Origin: Capsicum annuum | Taxonomy: Eukaryota > Streptophyta > Magnoliopsida > Solanales > Solanaceae | DNA length: 64,000 nt | Assembly: GCF_002878395.1 (NCBI RefSeq) | Contig: NC_061119.1 | Coordinates: 19,301,447-19,365,446 of the forward strand | Direction of reading: 5' to 3' | Part shown: positions 43,996-57,346 of the stretch, one piece after another | Numbering within the stretch: position 1 is the stretch's first letter | How the letters are laid out: each line of letters begins with the position of its first letter | Translations under genes and position numbers: made by a program | Notes under the pieces: model-generated | Told to the model about the DNA's origin: nothing | What the model saw: only the letters and a program-made list of their open reading frames with translations | The model's database searches: none

Positions 43996-46792
43996 TGTAA
44001 CGACCCGAAATCGCCTCTCGGGATGTCACACGATGCTTAAGGCTATAAGTTGCCCCAAGCAAACCCTTTGAGCCTGTTTCTACTAATAACACTCATTTCA
44101 AGATCAGATAATTCAAACACTAGCATAGTCATATCATATGAAAGGAACTACGAAGAAAATTCTCAGTCCAAACGACCAAGTAATACCGAAAAACCTCAAC
44201 ACAACCACAATTTGATAACTAGTCTGACAAAGCCTCTACTAATCCATGAACTAGAGAGCCGTTGAGACAGGTCACCAACTGACTCAAAATGAACTGAAAG
44301 TAATAACATAGTCTCTTAAATGCTAAAATATCTAATGATAGGTCCTCGAACCATGAAAACTTAACACTATAGAGATATAGACAGAGGTACTCGAAAGTCA
44401 CTAACGAGGCTGGGACTGAGCACCTAAACCTACATTATAAGATAATATAGCACATAGACGTATATGTAGATCAGCACTTAGGAATGTACTGTATATGTGG
44501 GGGTGCATGTATTTATATAAAACATCACCAATACTCTTTAATCAAATTATTCATGCAATAAGTAATGATCCATATGGCTTGAATAAGTATAAAATGTAAA
44601 TCTCATGAATCATGTAGAATGGGGCATGTAATGCAAATCTCATGAGTCATCATGGTTTAACTTTGAAATTGGTAATCTTCTCTTATTATCTTTACTAAAG
44701 GTAAAAGAAAACTTTAAGAAATACTTTCAACTCATGCATATGTCTCATGGAGAGTAAAACTTCTTCAATGCTCAAGAACTCATAGCTCTTTTGAACTCAA
44801 ATACTTGGAATTCGAAATCATATAACTTTGGAACATACTTGAAGGCATTTCATTCACGTTAGAAAAATATCTCATTTCAAGCTTTAGGGAAAAATACTCA
44901 TACCAAGGGAAAGTATTTTAGTTTTAAAGGAAAAAATATCTTATCTCAACTGAAAATACTTTAGTTTTGGGAGTTTCTCTTAACCGACATAAACCATGCG
45001 ATCTACAAGGAATCCAACATTTTGTCCTCCTAAGGAAGAGACCTCACGTTAGGGAGAGCCATCATACTTTTTCCAGAGAGTATAACCTAGGTCCAGTGAT
45101 AACTAAACAAACCCAACATCGGGCCCAATATCAATTTGGCCTTAGGCCCAAAAATAATCATAAACTCGGCCTCAGGCCAAACCTATGGTGGCACATAGTT
45201 TTGGGGTAATAAACCATAGTAATTTACCCACTCGGTGCTAAATACTACTCACTTTAGATTATCTGCACTCATCTCGTAAAAATCCACTTTTAGAAATAAT
45301 CTCATGGTTCACCACAAACCCAATAATCAAATTTGTACTCTCATGTAGGAAAGTGGATTTCAAAGCTCAATGACCGTTAGGTCAAAAAATTTCTCAACAA
45401 TCTTAGAATACTCAAACCATGGGTGCTTATAGCACAATAGTTCATAAAGTTGCAAGTCTCAAGTAGGGTTTAATAACCCATAATTCAATTTCAAGTTAAA
45501 ACTCATAAAAAGCATAATAGATAGCATATAGATTGATAACCCATGTAGAAATCTGGAAATTTCAGCAATGTGTCTCAAAATCACAACATAATTTCAGCAA
45601 TGTGTCTCAAAATCACAACATACTTATATACTTCAATATCTCAAACATTTATAATATTAATTTCTCTAGGATTAAAATCACGGGAAATAGACCTGGCTGC
45701 AATTTCTCAAGAAAATATGTAAAAATCCTGCCATTAGACTCTCAATTCATGGGAAACATCGAAATCTTGCAACCAATAACAATGGGTGAAAATATGCAAT
45801 TCAATTTCATTTAAAATCTCATAAATTGCAGAGAAATTGTAGTTTAAGTAATCCTTTGCGCACAATGGTAAAAGGATTACCCCTGTTCAAAACCCCACAT
45901 ATCTTAGATTATGAATTTTGATGAACGAGCTTGCTCTAAACTCTTATTCTTACTCTTGAGAAAGTGTTCTTGCAACCTTTGAACTTGGGGAACTCAAATC
46001 TCAACTAAATTTGAAGAATCCATGGTAAGTTCTTGGATTTCTTGGAGAAGGCTTTTAGATTTACTCTTGAGAGAGAAACCCTAGCCTTTGGATGTTTTTG
46101 GAGATAATGAGGATATCAAGTTTGTTTAGAATATATATGGTTTATAAAAGAGTGGAAAAGACCAAAAAACTATTTTTAAAATGAGCTAAAAATATTGAAT
46201 GGGGTCTTCGACTGTCGGAGCAATGGTCCATCTCAAGTTCGACGGTCCATCGGGTCATCCATCGCACGATCACCAGAAAAAGAACATACTACCTTGATGT
46301 GATTGTTGGATCGACGGCCCATTATAGTTACGACAGTACGTCGGATCTTCTGTCGCTCGATGGTTAAGATGAGACCACACTGCCTTAATGGCGACGGTCT
46401 CAACGATGGTTCGTCGCAGCCTTACTGGTCCGTCGTCCTGGCCATCGCACCTGGGCAAGGAAAGAGACTTTTTGTCTTGCTCGTGATGGTCTGAGCGACA
46501 GTCCATTGTAGACTCAAAGGTCCGTTGGATCGTTCGTCGCACTTGGTGGTTCCAACAACTCTCAGTAAAATGGCCATAACTTCTCACCCCGATGCCGGAT
46601 TTGGACAAAATTGGTATCGTTGGAAAGCTAATTCAATTCTCTACATGACAAAAGGTCAAATTTAAGAAAATTATATATGGTTTAAATACCAATCACTTGA
46701 GAATTCTCTTCTCAATCTTTTAGAACTATAATTACACTTTGCATGACATGCTCTAAGGCTCAGACTATAAGAGAACTTTGCGGGGTCTTACA
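43996..46792 (-). repeat. Gypsy-1 5' LTR (2797 bp)
   Basis: In plus orientation it starts tgtaacgacccgaaatcgcc and ends gcggggtcttaca. It carries a 32 bp tandem duplication (45559-45590, 45591-45622; atttcagcaatgtgtctcaa...) that is single in the sister LTR at about 37718. Confidence 0.92.
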
Positions 46793-46797
46793 CATAA

Positions 46798-46827
46798 ACA
46801 TGATGATCAATGAGGAGGTAGTGGACG
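46798..46827 (-). repeat. Copia-3 3' LTR, middle piece (30 bp)
   Basis: A 30 bp bridge between gypsy-1 and the solo LTR. Read on the minus strand (CACTACCTCCTCATTGATCA..) it joins ..CACATCTCC at 57864 to TTATGACACC at 36152 as one plausible LTR. Confidence 0.6.
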
Positions 46828-48982
46828 TGTAATACCTCAAAAATCCAGACCAATATTTGAACTCTTCTTTGAGCTCATGAGAAATAAATTATAGTACTTT
46901 GGTAGTTTTATGAGAGAGTTTGATGTATATTAAGGCATAAAATAACTTCCAGCTATTAGAAAAATCAAAATATTCCTTACCAATTGAGTTTTCGGGAAGA
47001 ATGTTTCTTTAGGCAACTAGAAACGATCACATCTTTTGCTCTACTTAGAATTTTCCATCTCAAGAAACACCAAATGATTGGAATTTGAATTAGCTTTCAA
47101 ATGATACCAATTTTACCTTAATCCGATACTCAGGTGAGAAGTTATGGTACTTTTAGTGAAAAGTAGTAGCCCAACGCGATAAGGCCGCATCGTGGTGATG
47201 GCTAAAATCATGTTCGTCCTTTTTCAGTGTGTCACTACGGTAAGCCCCGCGTCCCACCAAGGGGCATTTTTGCGTCTGTCACTATTTCGTGAGGCACTGA
47301 GATTGGCACTGTATTGCACTGTGGGGTAAAATAGGGATTGTTCTTTTCAAGTGGCCCAACGCGATAAGCACCGCATCATGTCGGAGCCAAAAATTGGGAT
47401 TATCAGCCTGTGTATTTAATTTCCAAGGGCTGTTTTATCCTTTTTCATGGCCGCAAATCCATCCAAAACACGGGATTAAAACCCTAAAGGGGCATTATGT
47501 GTCCCATTACTCATAATTTCTCTCCAAGAAACTAATCTTCTTGCAAGAAAAAACCCTAGCCTTCAAGATTCATGGTCAATTCTCTAGAAAAAACCCCAAG
47601 AACTCTCACGAATTCATCAACCCATGTATTTTAATTGTTTATCCATGGGTCCCTTTCACCCATGGAGTCCAAATGTCCAATTTTTAAATTCAAAGTTTGT
47701 GATCTTTACAAGTTATTGTGATTTTAATCATGAATTTCCATGAAATGAAATTCTATACCATGTTTACATGAAATTATTATTTTTATTGAACCCCACATAT
47801 TTGAATAGTATTATTCGCTAATTTAAATCGCAATTAGTGATGTTGATGTCGAAATCATTCTATTACTATAAGGTTTAAACTATTCTCATACTTAGCTTAA
47901 ACTATGAATATCAAGTGTTTGATGAAATGACTCAAAGAATGAGTTTTGAATAATGACCCATGCTATGTTTTCAAGTTATTTCACATGGAATGCAATATAG
48001 TATGTTTTAAATACTGTGACGTCCATATCATGTCCATATGAATTCAGAATAAAACCCTCAACTTATGATTTGGGCATGTGATTGTGCAATCTTTTCATGT
48101 TTATAAAGCATTCTCATGTTAAAGTCTTAGTCTCCATGTGTTTAATGAAATGCTTGTGTGAATAATTATGAACAATGATTTCCTTCCACGGTTTCAAAGC
48201 ATTCCAGTGGCCCTATTATTATTGCTATCGAGTCCTGAGGATTATAAATACCTGAAATTTAGATATTTACTTAGTGTCAGTAATTTCAGACTGTTTCAAA
48301 CACGTATGAGCATTATCAGTTCAGTCTGTTAACATGTCAGTCAATCTTAGACCAGCTCAGTAATCCGAGTCAGTTCCTTCTTTAGTTAAACTTAGTTCAC
48401 TCTAATAATCAGTGTTGTTAAGTTGGGAATGGGATTAATCAGCTAGCGAACCCAGGGATGGGGGAATTCCTATTAGGATAGGGTTTCACCCTTAGTAGTA
48501 ATCCCTGAGTTACAGAACTACGTAGCCAGCGTAGGTTTGAGATGTCTTCTATTAGTTTAGGATTGACACATATCTCATGATGTGTTCTTGTTAGTTTAGG
48601 GTTGCCAAGGTCTCTTCCTATTAGTTTAGGGTTGACACAACTATTGTTAGTACTCGTGGAACAGTACTAGCACCCTTCTAACTAGGGTCATAGGTTGGAC
48701 CCCTATCAGCTTAGACTGGAGCATGTCGTTTAGATGATACCATCCAGAGTTTTAGTTTAAGTACTTAGTTCAATCATGCTTGACCATAGCACATAGTTTA
48801 TCAGTTATTAAGTTATCAGATTTTAGTACTTTAATTAACAAATTATATTCAGAACATATTTTATGCTTGGTCATGCATTCTTAATATTTATAGTTTTTAT
48901 GAATTCTATACGATATTTAATGCTATTTATTCAATCAGTTATTATTCTTGTACATCAACCCATGCATATCAGTCTACGTCAT
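46828..48982 (+). repeat. Solo gypsy LTR, left part (plus-oriented)
   Basis: Starts tgtaatacctcaaaaatcc and continues after gypsy-2 at 57347, ending cgggacattaca at 57863; together 2672 bp. The terminal pattern is that of a gypsy LTR in the opposite orientation to its neighbours. Flanking 5-mers ggacg (46823-46827) and ggaga (57864-57868) agree at 3 of 5. No internal region is attached. Confidence 0.75.
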
Positions 48983-51396
48983 TGTAACGCCCCAAAAACG
49001 GGTCCTGGAGCATCATACGGTGCTTGAGGCTACGAGTAGCCCCAAGCTAACCCTTTGAGACATTTTCATTCAGTTCAATATGAATCAATCCGATTTCCAT
49101 AAATAACCCTCAAATATCAACAGAGTAATCATTATCCAAGAATAAAATAATTTTAGAAAGATAAAAAAATACGACTTATTAGTCAACTCCCAACATCTAT
49201 ACTAGTCTGACAAGCCTCTAAGAAAATCAATAAAACTAGCGAGACATTGAGACATGCCCCAACTGACTCATACTCAATTATCAAATGTACACAATTCCGT
49301 GAAACCAACATCAGACTTCACGTCATCGGAACATGAGGACTCACCATAACAGAGAATGTAGAATAGCATGCCCGAAGAATCACTGTCGAACCTAGAGCTG
49401 AGCACCTGAACCTACATTCCGAGAAAATGCAGCCCACATTTGAAGATGTGGGTCAGTACCATGGAAAGGAACCGAGTATATGGGGGTGTATGCAGTTTTA
49501 TAAACATCATCATCATAAATATTTATAAGAAATATGCAGGATATATGAAAGACTCACATAGCCCGAAGAAAATCATCATAATCATGAGAGGATGAAATAA
49601 GTACAATAACACATTTGAGTCATCATATAATTTGTCAATCACTTTTCGTTCATCAAGAATATCAATTCTCATAATGTAAATATCTTTTAAATCTTTCAAA
49701 AGAATAACTTTCATAATTCCACTTTCAAATCACTTCACCATTCACCATAGACACAAGGAAACACACACACATTGGGGGATCCTATAACCGAAATAAACCA
49801 TATGAGCTACATAGAGTCCAACGTGCAAGCCACGTTGGGGAAAGCCGTCTTATCCTTGCCATCGGAGTAGGACTATCGATATCAAATCCACATAAACTGG
49901 TGATCACTATATAAATCAGCCTCAGGCTCACTCCTATGGGGGACCTAGTTCTAGGGAAGTAAGATAGCTTTATACCTCCCACTCGGTGCTAAATATTTCT
50001 CCCGGACTTAGCTTAGATCATTTCAAAGACAATCCACAGCAAAACAATTTTAGTAATATATAAATATACATCGGGAGTCATCATGCTTCCCATCTATCAA
50101 AATCAACCACGTTGTGGATTTCTTTCACACTCGAGTTCAAAACAACACCATTAAGACCAAAAGCTCAAATCATTCTAAATATCTCAAATATTCAACATCA
50201 ACGTGCTTATAACACACACTTTCTAAAAAAAATACGATTTCCAATGGGGATTCACGACCCAAATATCAAAATCATGATAAATATCGTTCAAGATTCATGC
50301 TTTATATCTCCACATAGGTAAATTCATCTTTCAAAATCATAAATATCAAGATTTCATAATAATCATCATAAGATATGGGTTCATTCTTCAAATTTGTAAA
50401 AATCAAATAAAAGTCATGCCTTTGTAAAGAAAATTACTTTTGGGCACAAGAACGAAAGAGAGTTCTTTTTGAAAGACCCCACATACCTTGAATGATGAAC
50501 TTTAGATCAATACTCATTTTTGAGATGTTAATCATTCCTTTGAATGATGGTTCTTGGAGTTCTTGAACTAGGAACTTGGAATCTTGAATAAATTTGCCGA
50601 ACTAATGGTGAACTTTGGAGGTTCTTAAAGTTGGATGTAGGAGCTTAAAGTTTTCTTTTTGAGGGAATTTGATGAAATTTAACATATAATGCTTCTAATA
50701 GGCTTTAATATAGAGTTTGGACGGATTTTGGGTGAGGGGGAGTGACCAAAACGCCCCTAAAAATCAAACAATTCTCGAATCTATCCTTTGGTGGACTGTT
50801 TTGATAGTCTGAAGTAGATCAACCATAATGTTTTACTCCGATATCCAAATTGGATGAAACCAATTTCATTAGAAAGAGGACTCTCATATATTTCCGTTGA
50901 TATCTAGTATCTCATCCATATCATTGTTTACGAAGAGTTATGATCGTTTGAAGTTGACCCAAAAGTTTGCTTTTGATAGGCTGAAGTAGATCGACAATAA
51001 CTTTTTGCTCCCATATACAAATTGGATGAAACCAATTTCATTGGAAAGAGGACACGCAGAGCTTTCCGTTGATATATAGTAGATCTGCCAGATCATTATG
51101 TAAAAGGATTTATAATCATTTAACTTCCAAGAAAAAATACGCCAGTCCTCAGTACTTTTTTCTGCAGGTTTTATTGTTCACCACTATTCACGGTTCAATC
51201 AAAATGTTCCTAACTCGTCGCTCAGGTGTCCGTTTTGGTTGATCCACATATAGTTGGAAATCCTATTCGATACTCTACGTAATGGTGGGTCATAATCTAA
51301 GATATTCTGCATGAAAAATTTATAATTCATTCTAGAAGATAGAACCCAACACGTTTACGCTAAAAATTTCAACCAAAAATTTCCCGGGGTATTACA
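48983..51396 (-). repeat. Gypsy-2 3' LTR (2414 bp)
   Basis: In plus orientation it starts tgtaacgccccaaaaacggg and ends cccggggtattaca. It aligns without obvious large gaps to 54933-57346, with roughly one difference per ten bases in the parts I compared by eye. Confidence 0.93.
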
Positions 51397-52468
51397 TCAT
51401 CCCCCCCTGGTAACATTCATTCTCAAATGATGGTAGACATGCCAAGATTAGATAGGGAATAGAGCATACAGCTGAAAAGATTCATTAGACTCATCACCAC
51501 ATCATTTCTCACTCGAATGCAACATAGAATGCATAAATTCAAGAAACTACAGCTGAACACATAATAAATGACAGCTGTACTGCTGCAACTTTTATAAAAA
51601 GTGCATGATTTAGGAAATAACGGTACCTTCGGCTTGATCGGAGTTCGCGAAAAATAGGTTCGGGTACTTGGATCACATATCCGCCTCAGTTTCCCAAGTT
51701 GCACCCTTAACAGATTGGTTTCGCCACAACACCTTAACCAAGCGAACTTCTTTGTTCCTTAGTCTTCGAACATTGAAATCAAGAATCTCAATAGGAATCT
51801 CATTAAAAGAAGGATTTTCTTGAATGTCAGCACTCACAAAGGAATCCACTACCACAGCATCGCTAATATGCTTTCTAAGAATGGAGACATAGAATATTGG
51901 ATGAACAGAGGACAACTCGGAAGGCAACTCAACCTCATAAGCTACATTACCAACATGGCTAAGAATTTTGTAAGGACCACCATAATGGGGACTAAGCTTC
52001 CCCTTCTTTTCGAATCTCTTTACCACCCTCATGGGTGAAATTTTCAGATACACTAGGTCACCAACTTCAAACTCAAGGTCTCTCCTTCTAACATCCGCAT
52101 ATGACTTCTGACGACTCTGCGCAGTTTTCAACCTTTCCCTAATCAACTTAACTTTTTCCATAGCCTCAAATACCGAATCAAGACCACTCATAGCTACTTC
52201 ACCCACCTTGAACCAACCTATGGGTGATCTACACTTCCTCCCATATAAGGCATCAAACGGAGCCATGCTAATTCTAGAGTGGAAACTGTTATTGAAAAGC
52301 AAACTCTATCAACGGTAAGTGATCATCCCAACTTCCCTTAAAGTGAAGTGCACAAGCTCTCAACATATCCTCTAAGGTCTGGATGGTCCGCTCAGCATGA
52401 CCATCGTTCTGTGGATGAAAAGAAGAACTCAAAAGCACTTGGGTACCAAGACCCTTCTAAAAAGATTT
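51397..52468 (-). pseudogene. Gypsy-2 integrase C-terminus and chromodomain
   Basis: A 209-codon frame (52302-51673) contains MAPFDALYGRKCRSPIGWFK, VRRRDLEFEVGDLVYLKISP, KLSPHYGGPYKILSHVGNVA, YEVELPSELSSVHPIFYVS and the chromodomain-like VKVLWRNQSVKGATWETEAD. A stop follows (TGA where gypsy-1 continues MQAKYPHFF). The Glu part of the core (E of ..ERTIQ) lies at about 52370-52400 in a broken frame. Better preserved than gypsy-1. Confidence 0.9.
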
Positions 52469-52765
52469 CTAAAATTTCGAAGTGAACTGAGTACTACTAT
52501 CCGAAATAATAGACAAGGGAACTCCATGCAGTCTGACTAGCTCTCGGATATACAATCTAGCATAATCCTCAGCAGTATGTAAAGTATGAACAGGAAAGAA
52601 ATGAGCAGACTTAGTCAACCTATCAACCACAACCCAAATGGAATCATGATGGCGTCGGGAAGGAGGTAAACCAATCACAAAGTCTATATTTATCTCTTCC
52701 CACTTCCATATGGCAATACTAAACTCTTTCATCATACCACCAGGTCTTTGATGTTCAACCTTAAC
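52469..52765 (-). pseudogene. Gypsy-2 integrase catalytic core
   Basis: IWKWEEINIDFVIGLPPSRR (first Asp), SIWVVVDRLTKSAHFFPVHT and GVPLSIISDSSTQFTSKF (second Asp; family DRGTQFTS). DDE-type strand-transfer core, followed by a frame break before the Glu segment. An in-frame TAG separates it from the zinc-binding domain (..KCTTCQ-stop-). Confidence 0.9.
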
Positions 52766-53299
52766 CTATTGGCATGTTGTACACTTAGCTACAAACGATG
52801 CTATATCTTTCTTTATTCCACTCCACCAATAGATTTTCGGCAAGTCTCGATACATCTTGGTGGCACTAGGATGAATAGAATATTCCACCCAGTGCGCTTC
52901 AGCCATAATCCTCTGCCTCAGATCATCAACATTCGGGACACACAATCTACCCTGCAACCTCAACACACTATCTCCCCCTTGGGATAAAACCTCTACTTTT
53001 TGGTCCTTGACTGACTCCTTCAGTCTGACCAAACTAGCATCTAAGTATTGCTTTTCTTTTATTTCCGAAACCAAGGAGAATTCAGAACTACTCTGAACCC
53101 CTATACTACCTTCAGCAGAGTCAAACAACCTAACCCCCAATCTAGCCAAATGATGTACATCACGATCCAACTCTTTCTTACCTTCTACCACATGCAAAAC
53201 ACTACCCATTGACACTCTACTTAGGGCATCCGCCACAATATTGGCCTTTCTCGGATGGTACAGCTCACTCATACATAGTCCTTTATCAATTCTAACCAT
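52766..53299 (-). pseudogene. Gypsy-2 RNase H end, linker and H2C2 zinc-binding domain
   Basis: Contains YHPRKANIVADALSRVSMGS (RNase H C-terminus), a linker ESVKDQKVEVLSQGGDSVLR, and the intact HHCC domain HWVEYSIHPSATKMYRDLPK ... KCTTCQ. It overlaps by 31 bp, in another frame, with the preceding RNase H frame (53269-53745), which marks a frameshift at YD(M/V). Confidence 0.9.
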
Positions 53300-53745
53300 C
53301 GTCTCTGCCTAAGATTCAATTCTCTCAGGGTAAACACATACTGCAGACTCTTATGTTCAATGAAAATATCAAGATGGACACCATACAAATAGTGTCTCAA
53401 GATTTTCAAAGCAAACACAACAGCAGCCAACTCAAGGTCATGAGTGGGGTAATTTTTCTCATAGAGTTTTAACTGTCTAGAAGCATAAGCTATCACCTTA
53501 CCCTTCTGCATCAATAAGAATCCCAACCCAACTCTCAAAGAATCACAGTAAACCACAAAACCATCAACACCATCAGGCAAAGTTAAAACAGGGGCTGAAG
53601 TGATTCGAATCTTCAGCTTCTGAAAACTGTTCTCACAAGATTTGGACCACAAGAACTTCACTTTCTTTTGGATCAACCGAGTTAGAGGAGAAGCTATAGA
53701 GGAGAAACCCTCAACAAAACGGCGGTAATATCCAGCTAAATCCAA
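53269..53745 (-). pseudogene. Gypsy-2 RNase H domain
   Basis: [20 protein letters not shown] (RT tether), [20 protein letters not shown] (first Asp), [20 protein letters not shown] (Glu) and [20 protein letters not shown]. The usual FTDHKSL motif has Glu in place of Asp (IEHKSL), a possible loss of a catalytic acid. Confidence 0.9.
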
Positions 53746-54690
53746 GAAACTTCGGATATCATTCGAAGAAATAGGTCTAGGCCAATTTCTAACAGTTTTC
53801 GTCTTTTAGGGATCAACTCTAATACCTTCGAAAGAAATGATATAACCCAGAAAAGAAACTGACCTTAGCCAAAACTCGCACTTACTAAACTTGGCAAACA
53901 ACTTGTGATCTCTAAGGATTTCCAAGACAGTTTGGAGATGATCAAAATATTCATCCTCACTACGGGAGTATACCAGTATATCATCGATGAACACTATGAC
54001 AAACATATCCAGATATGGTCTGTATACTCAATTCATAAGGTCCATGAAAGCTGCTGGGGCATTAGTTAACCTGAAAGACATACCAAGAAACTTAAAATGG
54101 CCATAACAAGTTCAGAAAGTGGTTTTCGGGATGTCACACTCCCTAACTTTGAGTTGATGATAGCCGGAATGAAGGTGTATCTTTGAGAAATAACATGCAC
54201 CTTGCAATTGGTCAAACAAATCATTTATTCTCGGAATGGGGCACTTATTTTTCATGGTGACTCTATTCAGTTGGCGGTAATCAGTGCACATACGCAAAGA
54301 GCCATCTTTCTTTCTCACAAACAACATATGAGCACCCCAAGGAGAAACACTGGGCCTTATGAAACCCTTATCTAATAGATCTTTGAGTTGCTCTTTCAAC
54401 TCCTTAAGTTCTGCAGAGGCCATACGATAAGGAGGAATAGAAATGGGCTGAGTATCGAGAAGAAAATCAATTCCAAACTCTATCTCTCTATAAGGAGGTA
54501 TCCCTGGGAGATCATCCAGAAAGACATCAAAAAACTCATTGACGACGTTAATAGACTGGAGAGTTGGAGTCTCAGACTTAGTGTCTTTGACTCTAACCAA
54601 ATGGTAAATACACCCCTTGGAAATAAGCTTTCTAGCTTTGAGGTAAGAGATAAAAGGACTCTTGGGTGACACAGAATTCCCAAACTATCA
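53746..54690 (-). pseudogene. Gypsy-2 reverse transcriptase
   Basis: The N-terminal frame 54672-54112 gives [80 protein letters not shown] and [20 protein letters not shown] (the usual [11 protein letters not shown] has His for the catalytic Asp). The second frame 54006-53806 has an intact [20 protein letters not shown] and [20 protein letters not shown]. One frame break is between them (about 54030-54112). Confidence 0.92.
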
Positions 54691-54719
54691 TTATTTTTTC
54701 TCGCTCGATGTGAAGGCAT
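54691..54719 (-). pseudogene. Gypsy-2 gag start fused across a deletion
   Basis: Minus strand MPSHRARKNND is the first ~11 codons of gag (ATG at 54719), running directly into sequence just upstream of RT ([14 protein letters not shown], out of frame). In gypsy-1 the corresponding points lie about 1.6 kb apart, so most of gag and all of protease were removed in one event. Confidence 0.8.
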
Positions 54720-54916
54720 ATTTCTAAAAGAGTAGTGCATGAATCAATAGCAGAGAGAGACACTTTAAGCACGATAGACTTCTACAAGAAAGAATCACAC
54801 TTTTTCCTAAAACGTCTTGTAGCCTCTTGCTCATAGATGTGGCACGCTACACACCGATGATCAAGACTCTACTTAACGCAGCTTGTCAGACTCCCTAGGA
54901 CACCTTAAAACCTTAG

Positions 54917-54928
54917 GCTCTGATACCA
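54917..54928 (-). other. Primer-binding site of gypsy-2
   Basis: The plus strand gctctgatacca is the exact initiator-Met tRNA complement, four bases from the LTR border at 54933. Confidence 0.92.
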
Positions 54929-54932
54929 AGTT

Positions 54933-57346
54933 TGTTACGCCCTAAAAATGGGTCCCGAAGCGTCACACGGTGCTTGAAGCTACGAGTAGCCTCAAGCTAA
55001 CCCTTTGAGCCATTTTTATTCAGTTCAACAAGAATCAACGGGGTTTCCATAAATAACCCTCAAATATCAATAGAGTAATCATCATCCAAGAATAAAAGAA
55101 TTTCAGAAAGATAACAAAATATGACTTATTAGTCAACTCCCAATATCTATACTTATCTGACAAGCCTCTAAGAAAATCAATAAAACCAGCAAGCCATTGA
55201 GACATGCACTAACTGACTCATACTCAGTTATCAAATATAAACAATTTTGTGAAACCAACATCAGACATCACGTCATCAGAATATGAGGACTCACCATGAT
55301 AGAGCATATAGAACAGCGTGCCCAAAGAATCACTGTCGAACCTGGAACTGAGCACCTGAACCTACATTCCGAGAAAATACAACCCACATCCAAAGATGTG
55401 GGTCAGTACCATGGAAAGAAATCGAGTATATGGGGGTGTATGCAGTTTTATAAACATCATCATCATAAATATTTATAAGAAATATGCAGGATGTATGAAA
55501 GAGTCACATAGCCTAAAGAAAATCATCATAATCATGAGAGGATGAAATAAGTACAATAACACATGAAAGTCATCATATAATTTGTCAATCACTTTCAATT
55601 CATCAAGAATATCAATTCTCATAATGTAAATATCATTTAAATCTTTCGAAAGAATAACTTTCATAATTTAACTTTCAAATCACTTCATAATTCACCATAG
55701 ACACAAGGAAACACACACACTGGGAGATCCTATAACCGACATAAACCATATGAGCTACATAGAGTCCAACGTACAACCCACGTTGGGGAGAGCCTTCCTA
55801 TCTTTACCATCGGAGTAGGACTATCGATATCAAATCCACACAAACTAGTGATCACTATATAAATTAGCCTCAGGCTCACTCCTACGGGGGTACGTAGTTC
55901 TAGGGAAGTAAGGTCGCTTTATACCTCCCACTTAGTGCTAAAGATTTCTCCCAGACTTAGCTCAGATTATTTTAAAGACAATCCACAACAAAATAATTTT
56001 AGTAATATATAAATATACATCGGGAGCCATCATGCTTCCCATCTATCAAAATCAACCATGTTGTGGATTTCTTTCACACTCAAGTTCAAAGCAACACCAT
56101 TAAGACCAAAAGCTCAAATCATTCAAAATATCTGAAATATTCAACATCAACATGCTTATAACACACACTTTCAAAAAAAAAACACAATTTCCAATGGGGA
56201 TTCACGACCCAAATATCAAAATCATGATAAATATCATTCAAGATTCATGCTTTATATCTCCACACATGTAAATTCATATTTCAAAATCATAAATATCAAG
56301 ATTTCATAATAATCATCATAAGATATGGGTTCATTCTTCAAATTCGTAAAAATCAAATAAAAATTATGCCTTTGTAAAGAAAATTACTTTTGGGCACAAG
56401 AACGAAAGAGAGTTCTTGTTGAAAGACCCCACATACCTTGAATGATGAAGTTTAGATCGATACTCATTTTTGAGATGTTAATCCTGCCTTTGAATGATGG
56501 TTCTTGGAGTTCTTGTACTAGGAACTTGGAATCTTGAATAAATTTGCAAAATTAATGGTGAACTTTGGAGGTTCTTGAAGTTGGATGTAGGAGCATAGGG
56601 TTTTCTTTTTGAGAGAATTTGATGAAATATAACATATAATGCTTCTAATAGGTTTTAATATAGGGTTTGGACGGATTTTTGGTGAGGTGGAATGACCATA
56701 ACGCCCCTAAAAATCAAATAATTCTTGAATCTGTCCTTTGGTGGACTATTTTGATAGTCTGAACTAGATCAACCATAACATTTTACTTCGATATCCAAAT
56801 TGGATGAAACCAATTTTATTATAAATAGGACTTTCATATCTTTCCAATGATATATAGTATCTCACTCAGATAATTGTGTACGAGGAGTTATGATCATTTG
56901 AAGTTGACCCAAAAATTTACTTTTGATAGGCTGAAGTAGATCGACCATAACTTTTTTCTCCGATAGACAAATTAGATGAAACTAATTTTATTGGAAAGAG
57001 GACTTGCAGAGATTTCCTTTTATATATAGTAGATCACCCAGATAATTATGTACAATGAGCTATGATCGTTTAAATTTAGAGCAAATATACGCCAGGTCTC
57101 AATACTTTTTTCTGCATGTTTTACTGTTCACTACTATTCACGATTCGATCGAAATGTTGATAACTCGTCACTCAGGTGTCCGTTTTGGATGATACACATA
57201 TCGTTGGAAGTCTTATTTGATAATATATGCAATGGTGTGTCATAATCTAAGACATTCCACATGGAAAATTTATAATTCATTCTAGAACATAGAACCCAAC
57301 ACGTTTATACACAAAATTTCAACGAAAAGTTTCTCGGGGTATTACA
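54933..57346 (-). repeat. Gypsy-2 5' LTR (2414 bp)
   Basis: In plus orientation it starts tgttacgccctaaaaatggg and ends ctcggggtattaca. Same length as the 3' LTR. Confidence 0.93.

Larger units (their letters stand above)
36153..46792 (-). mobile_element. Complete Ty3/gypsy chromovirus 'gypsy-1'
   Basis: 3' LTR 36153-38954, 5' LTR 43996-46792 (about 2.8 kb each), PPT 38955-38969, PBS 43979-43991, and gag, protease, RT, RNase H, integrase and chromodomain in order. Perfect 5 bp TSD cataa (36148-36152 and 46793-46797). 10.64 kb. LTR size and the chromodomain fit the Tekay/Del chromovirus group (inference). The coding region is riddled with stops and has a destroyed RT active site, so it is a fossil. 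It is inserted in the copia-3 3' LTR. Confidence 0.92.
48983..57346 (-). mobile_element. Ty3/gypsy chromovirus 'gypsy-2' with gag/protease deletion
   Basis: LTRs 48983-51396 and 54933-57346, both 2414 bp. Imperfect TSD gtcat (48978-48982) versus ctcat (57347-57351). PBS 54917-54928 exact. PPT follows 51396 (tcatccccccctgg). The internal region is only 3.5 kb: chromodomain, integrase, RNase H and RT are present, but gag and protease are deleted near 54690. The RT active site [10 protein letters not shown] is intact. It is inserted into the plus-oriented solo LTR. Confidence 0.92.

Noticed and set aside
49523..49714. ORF pair at 49523-49714 and 55473-55664
   Set aside because: Equivalent positions of the two gypsy-2 LTRs.
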